A DNA stretch of 64,000 nucleotides from Nectonema munidae (GCA_030549495.1 JAUIRK010000907.1:1-64000), one strand, 5' to 3'. Positions 43,928-55,192 are shown, numbered from the stretch's first letter. Notes: a model not told the origin generated them from the letters alone. Numbers and translations are program-made.

Positions 43928-45465
43928 CATGTCCAGAAAACGGGTGTACAAAGAAAAATTTCTTAGCATTGGGTTTACGTATCTGATCGACGATGGAACC
44001 GAAAAATCACAATGCGTTGTATGTTAGAAGGTGGTCAGCCACGAGTTGCTTAAAGAAAATAATCTCAAGAGCCATCTCCTGGGAAAATACATAACTCTAG
44101 CAGAGAAAGATCTTTAGTATTCTAAGGGGAAAGAAGAAGAACGGAAACATCAGCTGTTAGACAACTCTATGCAAAAGGGAGTGTATTCTGTTCAACAACC
44201 AACACTTGCATCCTGCCTTGTTGTAAAATAATTGCTAAGTGCATAGCCACACACAATTGGAGAAAAGTTGGGAACGCCAGCTTCCCTTGTTATGGTTTGT
44301 ACCATCCTTGGAAATGCTGCAGTGAAAAAATTGAAGCTATTCCGCTGTCAGATAACACGATCAAAAGAAGAATTCAAGAGATTTCGCAAGACATTAAGGA
44401 ACAGATAGTGGCTATAATCAAGGAGAGTGGAAAAATCAGCTTGTAGTTGGCAGAATCAACTGACGTGTGTGACGATGCTCAGGTCTTAGTATATGCGTGG
44501 TATCAAGGGAAGAGTACATTGAAGAAAACTTTCTTTTCTGTAAATCAATAGAGACAACAACAACAGGTGAAGATCTTTTCAAGTTTGGTGGATAGTTTCA
44601 TCAAAGAAAAATGGGATCAGTGTATTCTCGTAGTAGTAGTATCAAAGTAGATACTACTTTGTACTAAGAGTACATTGAAGAAAACTTTCTTTTCTGTAAA
44701 TCAATAGAGACAACAACAACAAGTAAAACAAGTCAACCCCACACTGATAGCGACTCATTGCCTGCCTCACCTAAAAAACCTCACTTCTCGATAAATCTCA
44801 CTTGAGCTTAACACTGTTATAGATGTTATTTAAATAGTAAATTTAATTTAATCATCAGCATTGAATTCAAGGTTGTTTATTCAAAAGTGCTTTGATATGG
44901 GATCCAAATATGAACATCTGCTTTACTACTCTTCTGTAGGGAGGCTATCAAGAGGAAAAGTGCTTCAGAGAGTGCTTTACATGCGTGCAGAGGTTGAAAT
45001 CATCCTAAACGAGAAGAAACATGTGAAGAGTTTGACAGGTAAATCCCGGATGGAAGAGCTGCATGAGAATACAAATGTTTGCGAAGACCCTCCGATATCC
45101 AAGCCGAGAATCTTTCAGAAGAAGAGTCTTCTATCCATAATCTTGAAGAGAAGTTTATAGAGATCCAGCATGAGGAAACTTTTTGTTTTAACTTTCACTG
45201 ACAAACTCTAAGTGTGTTCCGAACTGCTGTGAAAAAAAGAAACCAGTCTTTGGATTCGAGGCTGTGAAAGTGTTATTGCCTTTCGCTACAACCTATTTGT
45301 GTGAATCACGATTTGCAGCTCTGAGTGCCATCAAAACTAAAAGCTAAGGTTGAAACCGAGAAGCTTTGGCTGGAACGGAAACATGATTTGAGGGTAGCAC
45401 TTTTCAAGACTGAACTACGAATAGAGAAACTTAGCAACACGATTCAAGCCGAAGGCTCCAATTAA
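43928..45465 (+). pseudogene. hAT (ZBED5-like) transposase, broken, hATC retained
   Basis: MSRKRVYKEKFLSIGFTYLI starts a BED domain at about 43,928 (SQCVVC supplies the Cys pair). Next come KIEAIPLSDNTIKRRIQEIS and AESTDVCDDAQVLVY (catalytic Asp region, about 44,330-44,500), NSRLFIQKCFDMGSKYEHLL and then GRLSRGKVLQRVLYMRAEVE (44,861-45,010). The C-terminus is KHDLRVALFKTELRIEKLSN (about 45,380-45,440), the end of the hATC domain. Several stops and shifts are visible (for example a stop right after CVVC), and part of the middle is missing. It is a fossil gene. Confidence 0.85.
44514..44733 (+). repeat. Internal direct duplication within the hAT relic
   Basis: GAGTACATTGAAGAAAACTT and the next ~40 bases occur at about 44,514 and again at about 44,669. 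The ~95 bp between them include a short perfect hairpin (AGTAGTATC-AAAGTA-GATACTACT, near 44,633). Confidence 0.75.
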
Positions 45466-45795
45466 AATTAATTTACCATTTCACATATTAAGCTTGTTTT
45501 TTATAGAATGTGACAGAATATTATTCCAGAAGTGGTTTTTTTAATTAATGTCAAGTTTTAAATTCGTCATGCTGTGAATATAATAAAATTTGATGATGTT
45601 AATTTTGCCTTTCACAATCTTAAAGTACCTCTCTTCCAGATATATTCATTACAAGTGTCGTCCCTTACTTGTACAGCCCGCTAATCATATGTAGTTTTAA
45701 TAAAATATATGCAACTAAATTAGTGGGGTCGCTTCATATTTTGAGAAATATAATTGGGGGCGCCTCAAAAAAAGGTTGGGAAGACGAGTCTAAAT

Positions 45796-46219
45796 ATTGC
45801 AACCGAATTATTTATAATGGAAAACAACCTAGTTTTTTCTTTTTTTTAAATTATCATATTAGACTATGGATTTTTGAAAAATTGCTCAAATTTATATTTT
45901 TATGTTAAAATATGACATGTAATTAATTGAAAAACGCTATTTCGTTAGAACTTTAGATTGACTCTGCTAGATAACTAACTGCATAGTTGTTAGATGATTG
46001 TTGTTTTCAATGGCTTAAATAATAAATCTTAGTTGGCAGATGACTTGAAGGATGAAGTTTTGCTTTTAGATGTAGTAATCCTATTTCTGTTCCAAGCAGT
46101 GACATCTCAGATGATAAATATTAAATTTCACTTTTCTAGTCTTGAAAAGCTTCATGACTACTGATTCAAAGTTCGAATGTAGAATTGTTATTTACCTCAC
46201 TCGTTCGAATCAAATAGAT
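45796..46219. other. Intergenic, no gene seen
   Basis: AT-rich, with nothing recognised. Confidence 0.4.
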
Positions 46220-46957
46220 CTGTGTTTCTCAAAGCCGGCCTACGTATTAAAATTTATTGGTTCTTATTCTTTATGTGTTTTTACTCATTGGTATGACAAA
46301 TTCAAAACATAAAATTGACGATTTTTATTATACGCCTTTTCTGTCATCAATATGCAAAGTCTTTACACCTTTATATAAAGATGTGGAGGATGCTGAGCAA
46401 ACAACCCTCTTGCCTTTGGATTCAGAGTTAAAGAATATCGCTGTTCAAAAATTGCTTTGATGTGTTACACAGTTTGTCATCAATCAATGAAAATAACTAG
46501 AAACCCGTTTTTGAATTTAGAAAACAGATGAAGATTGCATTGGAAGATCATCAACATGAAAATGTCTTTTGTGTCTTTCAAATTCTTGTCGTCATAATTT
46601 TGGATTATAGCACATAAGTGAGGGTCTTCGATTGTCTGAAGTCCCAATCAAATAACTTCTCCAATTTCCATTAACACGCTAGTGCAAGTCTTCTTTATCA
46701 ACAAAAAGTGATATGAAAAACAAGTACTCAAATCATTTGGACATATCATAGGCTCGACATGGCTACCGACCATTATTTTTTCAAAGAAGGCAAGCAAACG
46801 TAATTTTACGTTATGTTTCAAGCTTCTAATTCGTTAACGACAAAAATATCGCGCCATTTTAATCACCCTGTAGCGTACTCGGAAACGTAAGTGTAAAGAT
46901 TCTCATGATTGTTGTGGATTGAGTATATCACCATGGAAGGGCATTTGAGAACCACTG
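46220..46957. mobile_element. Possible hAT-type non-autonomous element
   Basis: CTGTGTTTCTCAAAGCC at the left and, in reverse, CAGTGGTTCTCAAATGCCC at the right form hAT-type ends with mismatches. No matching 8-bp flanks were found. A 67-codon plus-strand frame inside (46,257-46,460) has moderately protein-like composition (PLYKDVEDAEQTTLLPLDSE) but no family I recognise. Confidence 0.4.
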
Positions 46958-49260
46958 CTCTACATGCACAATAGTTTAGGTGAAGTGGATAAATTTAGGT
47001 TAAACATTATTCGCCTTTAAAAAGAAATCCCAATATTCCTAAAAAATAAAAATGTTATTTAGGCTCAATTTCCAAGGCAAATAAATGCAATAAAACAAAG
47101 TAATAGAGCAGTAGAGAAGCACCCGCAATAAAAAATAAAAATGCCCGCAACGGCCCTTACTTGAAAATTTTAATACCGCAATTTGATATTTAAACCTTAA
47201 CTTAGCACACAACTATTTTTAATTTAAAAATAGAATATAATTATTTACGGTTTGGCTTTTTTCTGCTTAAATAAGATGGTCAGCAAGACTGAATTTACGC
47301 TCGCTAGCAGTACTTCTTGCCAAAGAAAATAAAACATTACGCGCAGCCGAAATGCCGTAACTATCTACTATAGCGAGTCGAAAATGCCTTCAATATAACT
47401 TAGTGTATATGTAATGAAAATTGTACTTTCCCTAAAGAAACAAATGGAGCTTTGATTATGTAAAGTGTGTGTGTCATGTGATGTACTTTACCCTTATATA
47501 GTGAGATATGAGCTATGAATGAATATCTCAAATTATACGATTTTTAAATATTTAATTCGCAATTTTACAAGGTAACTGGCATTACTAATATTGAATCCGC
47601 CCGCCCTGCAGTAAGTTTGTGTAACAAATGATCCACACGCTCAATTTATGTGCAGTCCCGCAAACCCGAGTGACTTAATCAATTTTCATTTCTTTGTCTC
47701 TTGATTTGCATACTCGTTGTAAAAGTGTGAGGAAATTATTTCAAAAGTGAGAAGAAGGATATTCAATGTCAAAAAATTTTATATGAAAAAAAACTTAAAG
47801 TGAAAAGAGAAGAACATGAAGTAAAATTGGAATATATACTACTAGTGATGGTCGAATTGACAAATTTCTTTGCATTTACAAAAAAGTAGTCAATTCAAAA
47901 AAAGAGATACTTAAATCTATTATAAATAGTTTTGACAGCTTGCACAAAAACTAACCCCTATAGAGAGAATAGCGAGTTTTGTGCTATCTTTCTTTTTCTT
48001 TTTAACGTAGTTGCAGGTATTAGGCTATTAAAAACAAACACTATAATCATAATTATATGAAAATTTTATTTACCTTGTTGTTGTTGTTCCACAGGATCTG
48101 TCACGCCAGAAAGTCCGTACCTTTTTTCAGGTTAATACACCTAGAACCTATTTCGTTATGATCTTCAACATATTTAACATAGCTATCACTTTATACCTGG
48201 AGTCTTCATAGCTCTGGAAAACATCTCTATTAGGACACAAGGAAAAATCAAAAAGAGCCTTTTCATAATTCTTTTGGTTTCAACAACCAAGTTTCTACCA
48301 AAGCGTTTAAGCTGATTTTAGTCCGTTGTACACATACGCTACCCCAACACAGCTTGGATCCTTCAAATCAAATGGCGCCTCGCTAGGGATCAAACTTAAA
48401 GTAACAAAGACTAGAGATCAGTACAGCTGAACACTTTGCCTCATTGATGGCCAACGAAAAGACGTCCATTGTCTCCAATTACAACGTCGCCACATCTACT
48501 ATTAGAAAGGGTGAATCAATCCTGATTCCACTCTTCTTATAGAAGCGCTCATTGAGCACAGAAGAGAAACCTTCCACTACATCAAAGGGGCGATTTTCTA
48601 TATTAGTTCATTGGGCGGCAGATTGACCTATACGTCGTGATACTGCTCTAATTCTTGTTTGGTCTTCTTGTGGCAATAATACACATATACAAGCAGCATA
48701 GCACGGGAGCTCACCAGTTTTTCCTATTTTCGAGCGTTTCATTTTCTCGCTCAAGCACCGTTCCCCAGAAGAATTCTCAGAGAAGGTTCCAGTCGAATAC
48801 GCGTGGCATCAATAGAAGAACGAAAAAAAGGTGAATGGTTTTTAAAATTATTTATAATTTTCCTATCTCCCTAGTGTCAACATATATTGCCCCATTCTTT
48901 AATAAATTTGTATTTTCGATGTCACTAGAGGTTGTTATCCAACGTCTCGCTTCATTGTAAGATAAACAGTTCTAAAATGTTAGTACCCAGCATTTTTATG
49001 TTCTTTCAACACTTCTGAAATAATTGTCGACATTTTATATCAAATATGAATCATTTTGCCGAAAATTTAAACATTTATTAATTAAAACTTTATTCTGAAC
49101 AAATTTAACAATAACTTAAGGTAAATGATCCCAAGCTTAAACAAAATTGGAATGAGGGATGCTCTTTTTAGAGGAAATTACGGTATCATATATTATTATA
49201 TCACAATTTTTTTTTGATTATTTGAATCAATTATATCGAAAATAGTTCATAATCTTGATT
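46958..49260. other. Intergenic; coding-like patch at 48.1-48.8 kb
   Basis: No intact gene. About 48,060-48,840 is clearly richer in G+C than its flanks and gives broken protein-like pieces on the minus strand (for example EDQTRIRAVSRRIGQSA and NIENRPFDVVEGFSSVLNER, near 48,560-48,680). I do not recognise the family; it is probably a dead gene or transposon fragment. About 47,140-47,690 contains two GC-richer patches that could be MITE ends. Confidence 0.3.
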
Positions 49261-49267
49261 TTAGAGC

Positions 49268-49612
49268 ATTTAGAAAAGTGGTGAACTGGGGCCCGTGAAC
49301 TCTGAAATTTTTTTAATACAGCTCTCGGTCCATCTTAAAATTTAATAAATTTTATCTATAACTATTTTTCTTAAAATTTTGAAAACTTCAGCTAAAACAA
49401 AAATTTTTTGTAAAGTTAAATTAAGAAGGAGTGCATGCAAGATAAGTGCGGGTAACTAAAAACATATATTTTTGCCTAAGTACATTGAATGCGACATGTT
49501 TACTTGATGCTCTTAAAATTTTCATATAACTAACTTTTATTGTGGCTTGTTAAACTTTAGATAGACTTCAAAGCCGTTCCAGACCAAAATTGTGGCGCAT
49601 CCCTGAGCCAGA
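49268..49612. mobile_element. hAT-type non-autonomous element, second shorter copy
   Basis: Starts AGTGGTGAACTGGGGCCC and ends CATCCCTG, with internal sequence homologous in order to the 38,615-39,244 element. Ends and TSD are too degraded to define exactly. It lies about 320 bp past the DNA2 stop codon. Confidence 0.55.
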
Positions 49613-49933
49613 TTCTTCACTTGATCCAGTTGTTTTGAACGAAACCTGCAGTTAACTTGTATTTAGTTATTCAGATCAGTTTTCTAAATCATGACTTAAT
49701 TCCTATTAAATGAATCAAAAAATTATTAAGAGAATGCTAACCAAATACATAACTGTTTAGTTTAGTAGCTTTCAATGCTTTTTAAAATAGACAAAAAAAA
49801 TTTATTAATATTTTTCAGTTTAGGAATTCGATTTTAGTAGACAAAACCGTTTAAATAACAACCTGCACAAACACAGTAACGGTATAATAAATAAAATTTC
49901 AAATCAAATAATAATCCATAGATATCGAAAATT

Positions 49934-52840
49934 TTATAGCATATGAAATTGAGAAGAGCGAATCAATGATATGAGAGAATTCATGCTGGATATTTTAGTT
50001 AGTGTTTGTTTGCACCCAATAAAAATTAATTTGTGCTTCGCTCTCGTGATAGCAACATTGAGTCTTCGCATGTCTTTGAGCAGTAAGTTGTTGGCGATAT
50101 TGACTGGCGATGATTTAACAAAAGAAATCACGATTATAGACTTGTCCTTGCCTTGATACTGATCCACAGTACTCACTTCAATATCTTTGAAAGCGCAATC
50201 TACAAATAACAAATTTTTAATTAACTTCACTTGCGCGGCATAAGGCGTTATGACTCCAACTTCATGCGCTAACACGTCAACACACTTCATCAAAGTTTCA
50301 AGTATTTGCTTACAAATTTTTGCTTCAAACGAATTTTCACAACTTTTGGGTTCAACGGTGCCGCTTTGAAACTTCAAACTGGTGTCTAAAAATAAAACAG
50401 AATTTGACATTTGTGAAGAGCAACACGCGGCTAGCCAGGACTCTAAGTTAGGAGATGATTCTGTTGTTCTTTTTATGATTGTTCCATCATTTACGTTTTG
50501 ATCAAGGCATTCCAACTGATTGGAGTATATAAGGGAGTTACAGAGTCTAGAAATTTCACTATTCATGCGATACTGAATGTTTAAAATTTGAGTACTTTCG
50601 AAGCGCTGCAAACTTTCGAAGAGACTCTCCTCCATCCCTTCTGCTTTAGCGTGGTCATTCCTAACAATGGGAGGAAGTTGTTTGGAATCTCCAACAAGAA
50701 TAAATTTATTTGCATGAAGCAACGGCCCCACACAACTTGGAAGTATTATTTGGGATGCTTCATCCACTATGCACACATCGAAGACTCTGTTACGTAGAAA
50801 AATGTTACTGGTTAAGCTTGAGCACGTGATCGCGCATATTTTATACTGTTTTAAAGCGGCAGCGATTTCTTCTACTTCCATGCAAGACTGGAAGTGCAAT
50901 CTAGGATACACGTAATCGTGTAATTTGGGATGCACTTTTTCCAGGCTTCCAAAGCGTAAAAATTGTGTAGTGTATTGAACAAGTTTGTTCAAAATGGTGT
51001 CTATAGCTGAGTGAGTGTGCGATGTTACCAAGACAGATTGACCTAGAGATATTAGCACGCGAATAAGCGCAACAATGGTGGAGGTTTTGCCTGTCCCCGG
51101 CATACCTTGAACGAGTAAGTAATCCTTACTGAGGATGACTTTAATCACAACCCTTTGCTGACACCTGTTCAACTCCTTTAAAATATGCCTAACACTACAT
51201 AAATCCTTCTTGGATAGTTTTTCTTTAAACGTTGGCGCAACTTTATCAATGATGATACTTCTTAACTTCGACAAAGACGGCGACTTTTGCATTAAGACAG
51301 ATAAGTTAGACATGTAGGCCATTGTAAAAGAGAACGAAGGAAGACTTTTTATGATAAAGTAGCTTTGATTCGATTTAAGAACCCTTGAAGAAAACAATTT
51401 AAAATAAAAAAAATTGGCATCACACACAACACTTTTGATAAAAGCATGATCAAAAAATGAGTTTATTTCATTCTTTGTAAAGACTCTAATATTCTGTTCT
51501 GAAAAATCTTTAAGGTCAAACTCTTTATTCGTTAAAAGTATTTCTTTGGCTGAAAGCTTCAAAAAATTTATATGCTTAAAGATACGATGTTGTTGTAGAA
51601 CCTCTGCTCTTTTATGAACTAGAAGCGGTCCCACATATTTGTTAAATGTTTCATCGTTTTTACTCTCTTTCCCAGATTCTTCTAAAAAGATTAAGTCCAT
51701 CCAATGCAGGAAAAAGTTGATATGCGAAGTTGTGAGATGTGAAAGAGTTTCAGGAACAAATTTATGCATAGAATGAGATTCTGGTAGGGGAGCTTGACAA
51801 GAACTTGACTTTTGAAGAAGCGAACAATTAAGTAGTTGGCAGCAATTATTGCAAGATGATGAATCAATTGGTTTCGGTAGATTATATACATTGGAAATAA
51901 ATTGACATTTTTTGAAATGAGCAATTTTATTGCGCAAACTGATTAGGCCGATGATATGCTTTCTTTCAAGTTTTACTTCTTGGAATTTCATTTCTGACAA
52001 GTAAAGCAAGAATCCAGAATCATTCTTACCATAGCGTTCTTGAAGTAACTGCAAATAAGTAATGACTTGTCCTTTATGTTCGATAGAAAAAGAAGTTTTT
52101 CCTGATTTTATTTCGAATGGCAAAATTACTTCTTTGTTATTTTTAGTAGCAACAAACGTAACGTCCACAACACCTTTGAGGCCGTAATTATTTGACCACA
52201 CGCCTTCCTCAATATCATTCACACGCTTTATTGAGATTTTAGATTCTTTACTAGAACTTGAAAGTTCTTTATGTTCATTTATGTACAATTTTTTCCACGA
52301 AACAAATTTGTTGTAGTAAGATGTCAGTTCAGCGGCGATTTCCTTTTTAGAAATATTGAGATATAACAAGGCTTCAATACTGCTGACCTTATTTATAATT
52401 TTCGTGACGAGATCATTAAATTTTAGCAAGTCAATGCCACTCGTCATTGTTAGGAACTCTTGAAAAAGAATATGTAAGACGGTGCCTTTAAAAATGGCAA
52501 CATTGACAGAAGGATCCTTGAAAACCTCATTCAAAAGAGTTTTCCTACAACAAAACAAGCTCGAAGTGACAGATGTAGAAGAAATAAGGATATCTGGATG
52601 GATTATAAGAATGAAGCTTTCGTCAATGGCAAGGATTCCACCCACTGGAATGTTCTCTGGCCATGCGCCAATCACTTTAATACAATCATTTTTTGTTAAT
52701 GAGATGCTGCTCCAAATGCCCAAAAAACGAAGGGTGACATTGAATTTTGGATTTGAAACTAAAAAAAAGTTGCCACTTTTTGCGCTAATGTCGAAGTGGG
52801 AAACGCAAAATGAGTAAAAAAGAGTTGTCTCAAATTCCAT
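49934..52840 (-). CDS. DNA2: DNA2 ATP-dependent nuclease/helicase
   Basis: DNA2 processes Okazaki-fragment flaps and resects double-strand breaks; it acts in the nucleus and, in many animals, mitochondria. From ATG at 52,840 the frame gives 968 residues. N-terminal OB-like and Cas4/RecB-type nuclease region: Fe-S Cys about 98, VLHILFQEF, catalytic GVVDVTF (D226) and FEIKSGK (E243, K245), then C330-x2-C333-x5-C339. C-terminal SF1 helicase: Walker A GMPGTGKT (579-586), DEAS (693-696), GDSKQLPP (717-724), QYRMN (756-760), DQYQGKDKS (893-901), RRLNVAITRAKHK (925-937). All catalytic residues are intact. Length is close to human DNA2 (about 1060). The frame stays open upstream to about 53,087 without an ATG, and a fine acceptor (TTTTTTTTTATAG) ends at 52,936, so a short 5' exon is possible. 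The conserved core is one exon. Composition is less AT-rich than its surroundings. Confidence 0.95.
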   Translation of the reverse strand: MEFETTLFYSFCVSHFDISAKSGNFFLVSNPKFNVTLRFLGIWSSISLTKNDCIKVIGAWPENIPVGGILAIDESFILIIHPDILISSTSVTSSLFCCRKTLLNEVFKDPSVNVAIFKGTVLHILFQEFLTMTSGIDLLKFNDLVTKIINKVSSIEALLYLNISKKEIAAELTSYYNKFVSWKKLYINEHKELSSSSKESKISIKRVNDIEEGVWSNNYGLKGVVDVTFVATKNNKEVILPFEIKSGKTSFSIEHKGQVITYLQLLQERYGKNDSGFLLYLSEMKFQEVKLERKHIIGLISLRNKIAHFKKCQFISNVYNLPKPIDSSSCNNCCQLLNCSLLQKSSSCQAPLPESHSMHKFVPETLSHLTTSHINFFLHWMDLIFLEESGKESKNDETFNKYVGPLLVHKRAEVLQQHRIFKHINFLKLSAKEILLTNKEFDLKDFSEQNIRVFTKNEINSFFDHAFIKSVVCDANFFYFKLFSSRVLKSNQSYFIIKSLPSFSFTMAYMSNLSVLMQKSPSLSKLRSIIIDKVAPTFKEKLSKKDLCSVRHILKELNRCQQRVVIKVILSKDYLLVQGMPGTGKTSTIVALIRVLISLGQSVLVTSHTHSAIDTILNKLVQYTTQFLRFGSLEKVHPKLHDYVYPRLHFQSCMEVEEIAAALKQYKICAITCSSLTSNIFLRNRVFDVCIVDEASQIILPSCVGPLLHANKFILVGDSKQLPPIVRNDHAKAEGMEESLFESLQRFESTQILNIQYRMNSEISRLCNSLIYSNQLECLDQNVNDGTIIKRTTESSPNLESWLAACCSSQMSNSVLFLDTSLKFQSGTVEPKSCENSFEAKICKQILETLMKCVDVLAHEVGVITPYAAQVKLIKNLLFVDCAFKDIEVSTVDQYQGKDKSIIVISFVKSSPVNIANNLLLKDMRRLNVAITRAKHKLIFIGCKQTLTKISSMNSLISLIRSSQFHML

Positions 52841-53086
52841 GCCTTCATTCGAAATAAAGACGTTATCTTTGCTAAGGTTATGATCATCATTGAAATCACT
52901 GTCATTAAAATCAACCCCTAAATTGACATTATTTTCTATAAAAAAAAATAACCGATAGATTATATGAATATTTTCACTAAAATAAATTTCATATAGACTT
53001 GAAAAGAGCTGATTATCGGATTTAAAAAAATCAAATTCACTAAAAATTGATTCCGACGTCAACTTATAAATGAACACATTAGTCAA

Positions 53087-53573
53087 AGATGATAAATTTA
53101 TCTAATTTTACATTTGATAGAAAAAAATAGATTCTTTGTCTTTAATTCTCAACCCATAAACTTTAATATAATATTTTATAGTTTTATAAACTAACCCTAA
53201 TTGTTCTACACACTACTGGCATAGAAAATGACTAGAAAGACACAATTGACAAACGAAACTTTGTAGGAACGAACACATAACATCATCGTATATTGTATGG
53301 TTGCCAATTTTTATTTTATGATTTTGAAAACGAATCATTTGCTTTTCTTTTTGAATCAATTTTCAACTTAGAACAGACGATATATATTTCGCAGGTCACT
53401 GGTGACCCATTCTGTCTGAAATGGGGTTATAATTTGGTAATGGATATATCTCGGCTTTATCAATTAGTGCTAAAAGCTATTTAAATTGCACAATATTTGA
53501 TAAAACTAAAAAAAGTCACTAATTGAACGTGGGTCTCTTGGTATACAGACAATTATAATATCACCAAACTTCT
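53087..53573. other. Upstream flank of DNA2; no other gene
   Basis: This is the likely 5' region of DNA2 (promoter or a first exon), but I can point to no specific motif. The short plus-strand frame at 53,293-53,484 starts at a plausible codon but has no domain. Confidence 0.35.
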
Positions 53574-53596
53574 TATATACCATTTTTAGTTCTAAA

Positions 53597-53777
53597 CGGT
53601 CTTTTTTAAATTCTAAAGTGTCTTTTTTAAGTTCTAAATGGTCTTTTTCAAATTCGAAGGTATCTTTTTTAAATTCGAAGGTGTCTTTATTAAATTCTAA
53701 AGTGTCTTTTTTAAATTTGAAGGTGTCTTTTTTTAATTCTAAAGTGTCTTTTTTAAATTCTAAAGTGTCTTTTTTGA
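53597..53777 (+). repeat. Tandem 21-bp repeats, left foldback arm
   Basis: About nine copies of (TTTTTTAAATTCTAAAGTGTC) with variants such as TTCGAAGG. The same unit in reverse complement fills about 54,675-54,807 and 55,029-55,170 in the other arm. Confidence 0.88.
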
Positions 53778-54810
53778 TTTTACTTTTCTGAATAAGCTTT
53801 GAAGTCTTGTTTCTTAATAAATGCGCTAATATTATGTGCGATTGTCAGGTTCTGTAGACGTTTTGAAAGATACACTGATAATTTTCTAATTCTCTGCCTC
53901 TATTTTAATTCGATGCAACTAGCAGTTCATTTATGACAAGTTAACTCTTCAATTTTTGCCTTCTGCATAGCTTGTTTTTATATTATAGTAACATCGAATT
54001 AAAAAATTGTTTAGTTTGTATCGAAAGTTTCAACTAAGCAAAAAATTGAATTTTAAAACTTAGTTTCGAAAAACGTTTTACATCCATTTTAATATCCATT
54101 ATATAATTAAAAAAAGTGTTCACACAAACTTCTTTATTATCATTCAAGTAATTTAAAGCAAAAAAACAGCGAGAAATTCAAAAGCTACATTGCACATGCA
54201 CTACATAACATACAAAAAAGGCAAATGTGAGTTTCTATTTCTTCATAAAATGTGATATATTGTTTTTGCTTTAAATTACTTGAATAATAATAAAGAATTT
54301 TGTGTGAACACTTTTTTTAATTATATAATGGATATTAAAATGGATGTAAAACGTTTTTCGAAAGTAAGTTTTAAAATTCACTTTTTTGCTTAGTTGAAAC
54401 TTTCAATACAAACTAAACAATTTTTTAATTCTATGTTACTATAATATAAAAAGAATCTATGCAGAAGGCAAAAATTAAAGAGTTAAAAACTTGTCTACAA
54501 ATGAACTGCTAGTTGCATCGAATTAAAAAAAAGACTTGAAATAGAGGCGGAGAATTAGAAAATTATCCGCGTATCTTTCAACACGTCTACAGAATCTGAC
54601 AATCGCACATAATATTACGCGCATTTATTAAGAAACAAGACTTCAAAGCTTATTCAGAAAAGTAAAATCAAAAAAGACACTTTAGAATTTAAAAAAGACA
54701 CTTTCTAATTAAAAAAAGGCACTTTAGAATTTAAAAAAGACACTTTCTAATTAAAAAAAGACACTTTCGAATTTAAAAAAGACACTTTAGAATTAAAAAA
54801 AGACACGGTA

Positions 54811-55026
54811 CTTATGGGTTATCTCCCCCCCCCCACTCTAAAAAATTTTTTAAAAAATTTTATTTTAATTTAAATGATGAGGAAAAATAATAAATGACTA
54901 AATATAAAAATATTTTATATATAAAAAAACTTACTAAAAAATATTATATAGTATAACGAATGAAAATCATACAGCAAAAAATTTTTTAGAGTGGGGAGGG
55001 GGGGGGGGGGGGGGATAACCCATAAG
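54811..55026. mobile_element. 216-bp MITE with long TIR, TA target, inside the foldback arm
   Basis: CTTATGGGTTATC followed by a C11 run and ACTCTAAAAAATTTTTT is mirrored at the other end by AAAAAATTTTTTAGAGTGGGG, a G18 run and GATAACCCATAAG. TA lies on both sides (54,809-54,810 and 55,027-55,028). It interrupts the 21-bp repeat array, so it inserted after the foldback element. TA target and structure suggest a Tc1/mariner-type MITE. Confidence 0.85.
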
Positions 55027-55192
55027 TAGACACTTTAGAATTAAAAAAAAGACACTTTAGAATTTAAAAAAGAAACTTTAGAATTTAAAAAAGAAACTTT
55101 AGAATTTAAAAAAGAAACTTTAGAATTTGAAAAAGACACTTTAGAATTTAAAAAAGACCGTTTAGAACTAAAAATGGTATATATTAAACAAA

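Larger units (their letters stand above)
43418..45787 (+). mobile_element. Decayed hAT element (ZBED type), second copy
   Basis: The left end is CAGGGGTTCCCAACC (43,418), and the right end in reverse is TCGTCTTCCCAACC (ending 45,787). The flanks GTCTAGCC and GTCTAAAT are a degraded 8-bp TSD. The interior carries BED, DDE and hATC relics of a transposase on the plus strand. It belongs to the same broad ZBED group as the copy at 23.4 kb but is not a close copy. An internal duplication of about 60 bp is present. Confidence 0.82.
53574..55192. mobile_element. Foldback-type palindromic element, ~1.6 kb
   Basis: The sequence is a near-perfect inverted repeat around a loop at about 54,170-54,255. 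Termini TATATACCATTTTTAGTTCT (53,574) and its complement (to 55,192) match exactly. Each arm starts with a tandem array of a ~21-bp unit (TTTTTTAAATTCTAAAGTGTC) and continues as ~400 bp of unique sequence (GAATAAGCTTTGAAGTCTTG ... TATATAATTAAAAAAAGTGTT). Terminal arrays of short direct repeats in long inverted arms are the hallmark of foldback elements. No coding sequence. It may duplicate TA or TATA, but the palindrome hides the TSD. The right arm contains a separate MITE. Confidence 0.88.

Noticed and set aside
52482-52817. 111-codon plus-strand frame within DNA2
   Set aside because: Antisense shadow of the DNA2 nuclease domain, with no domain of its own.
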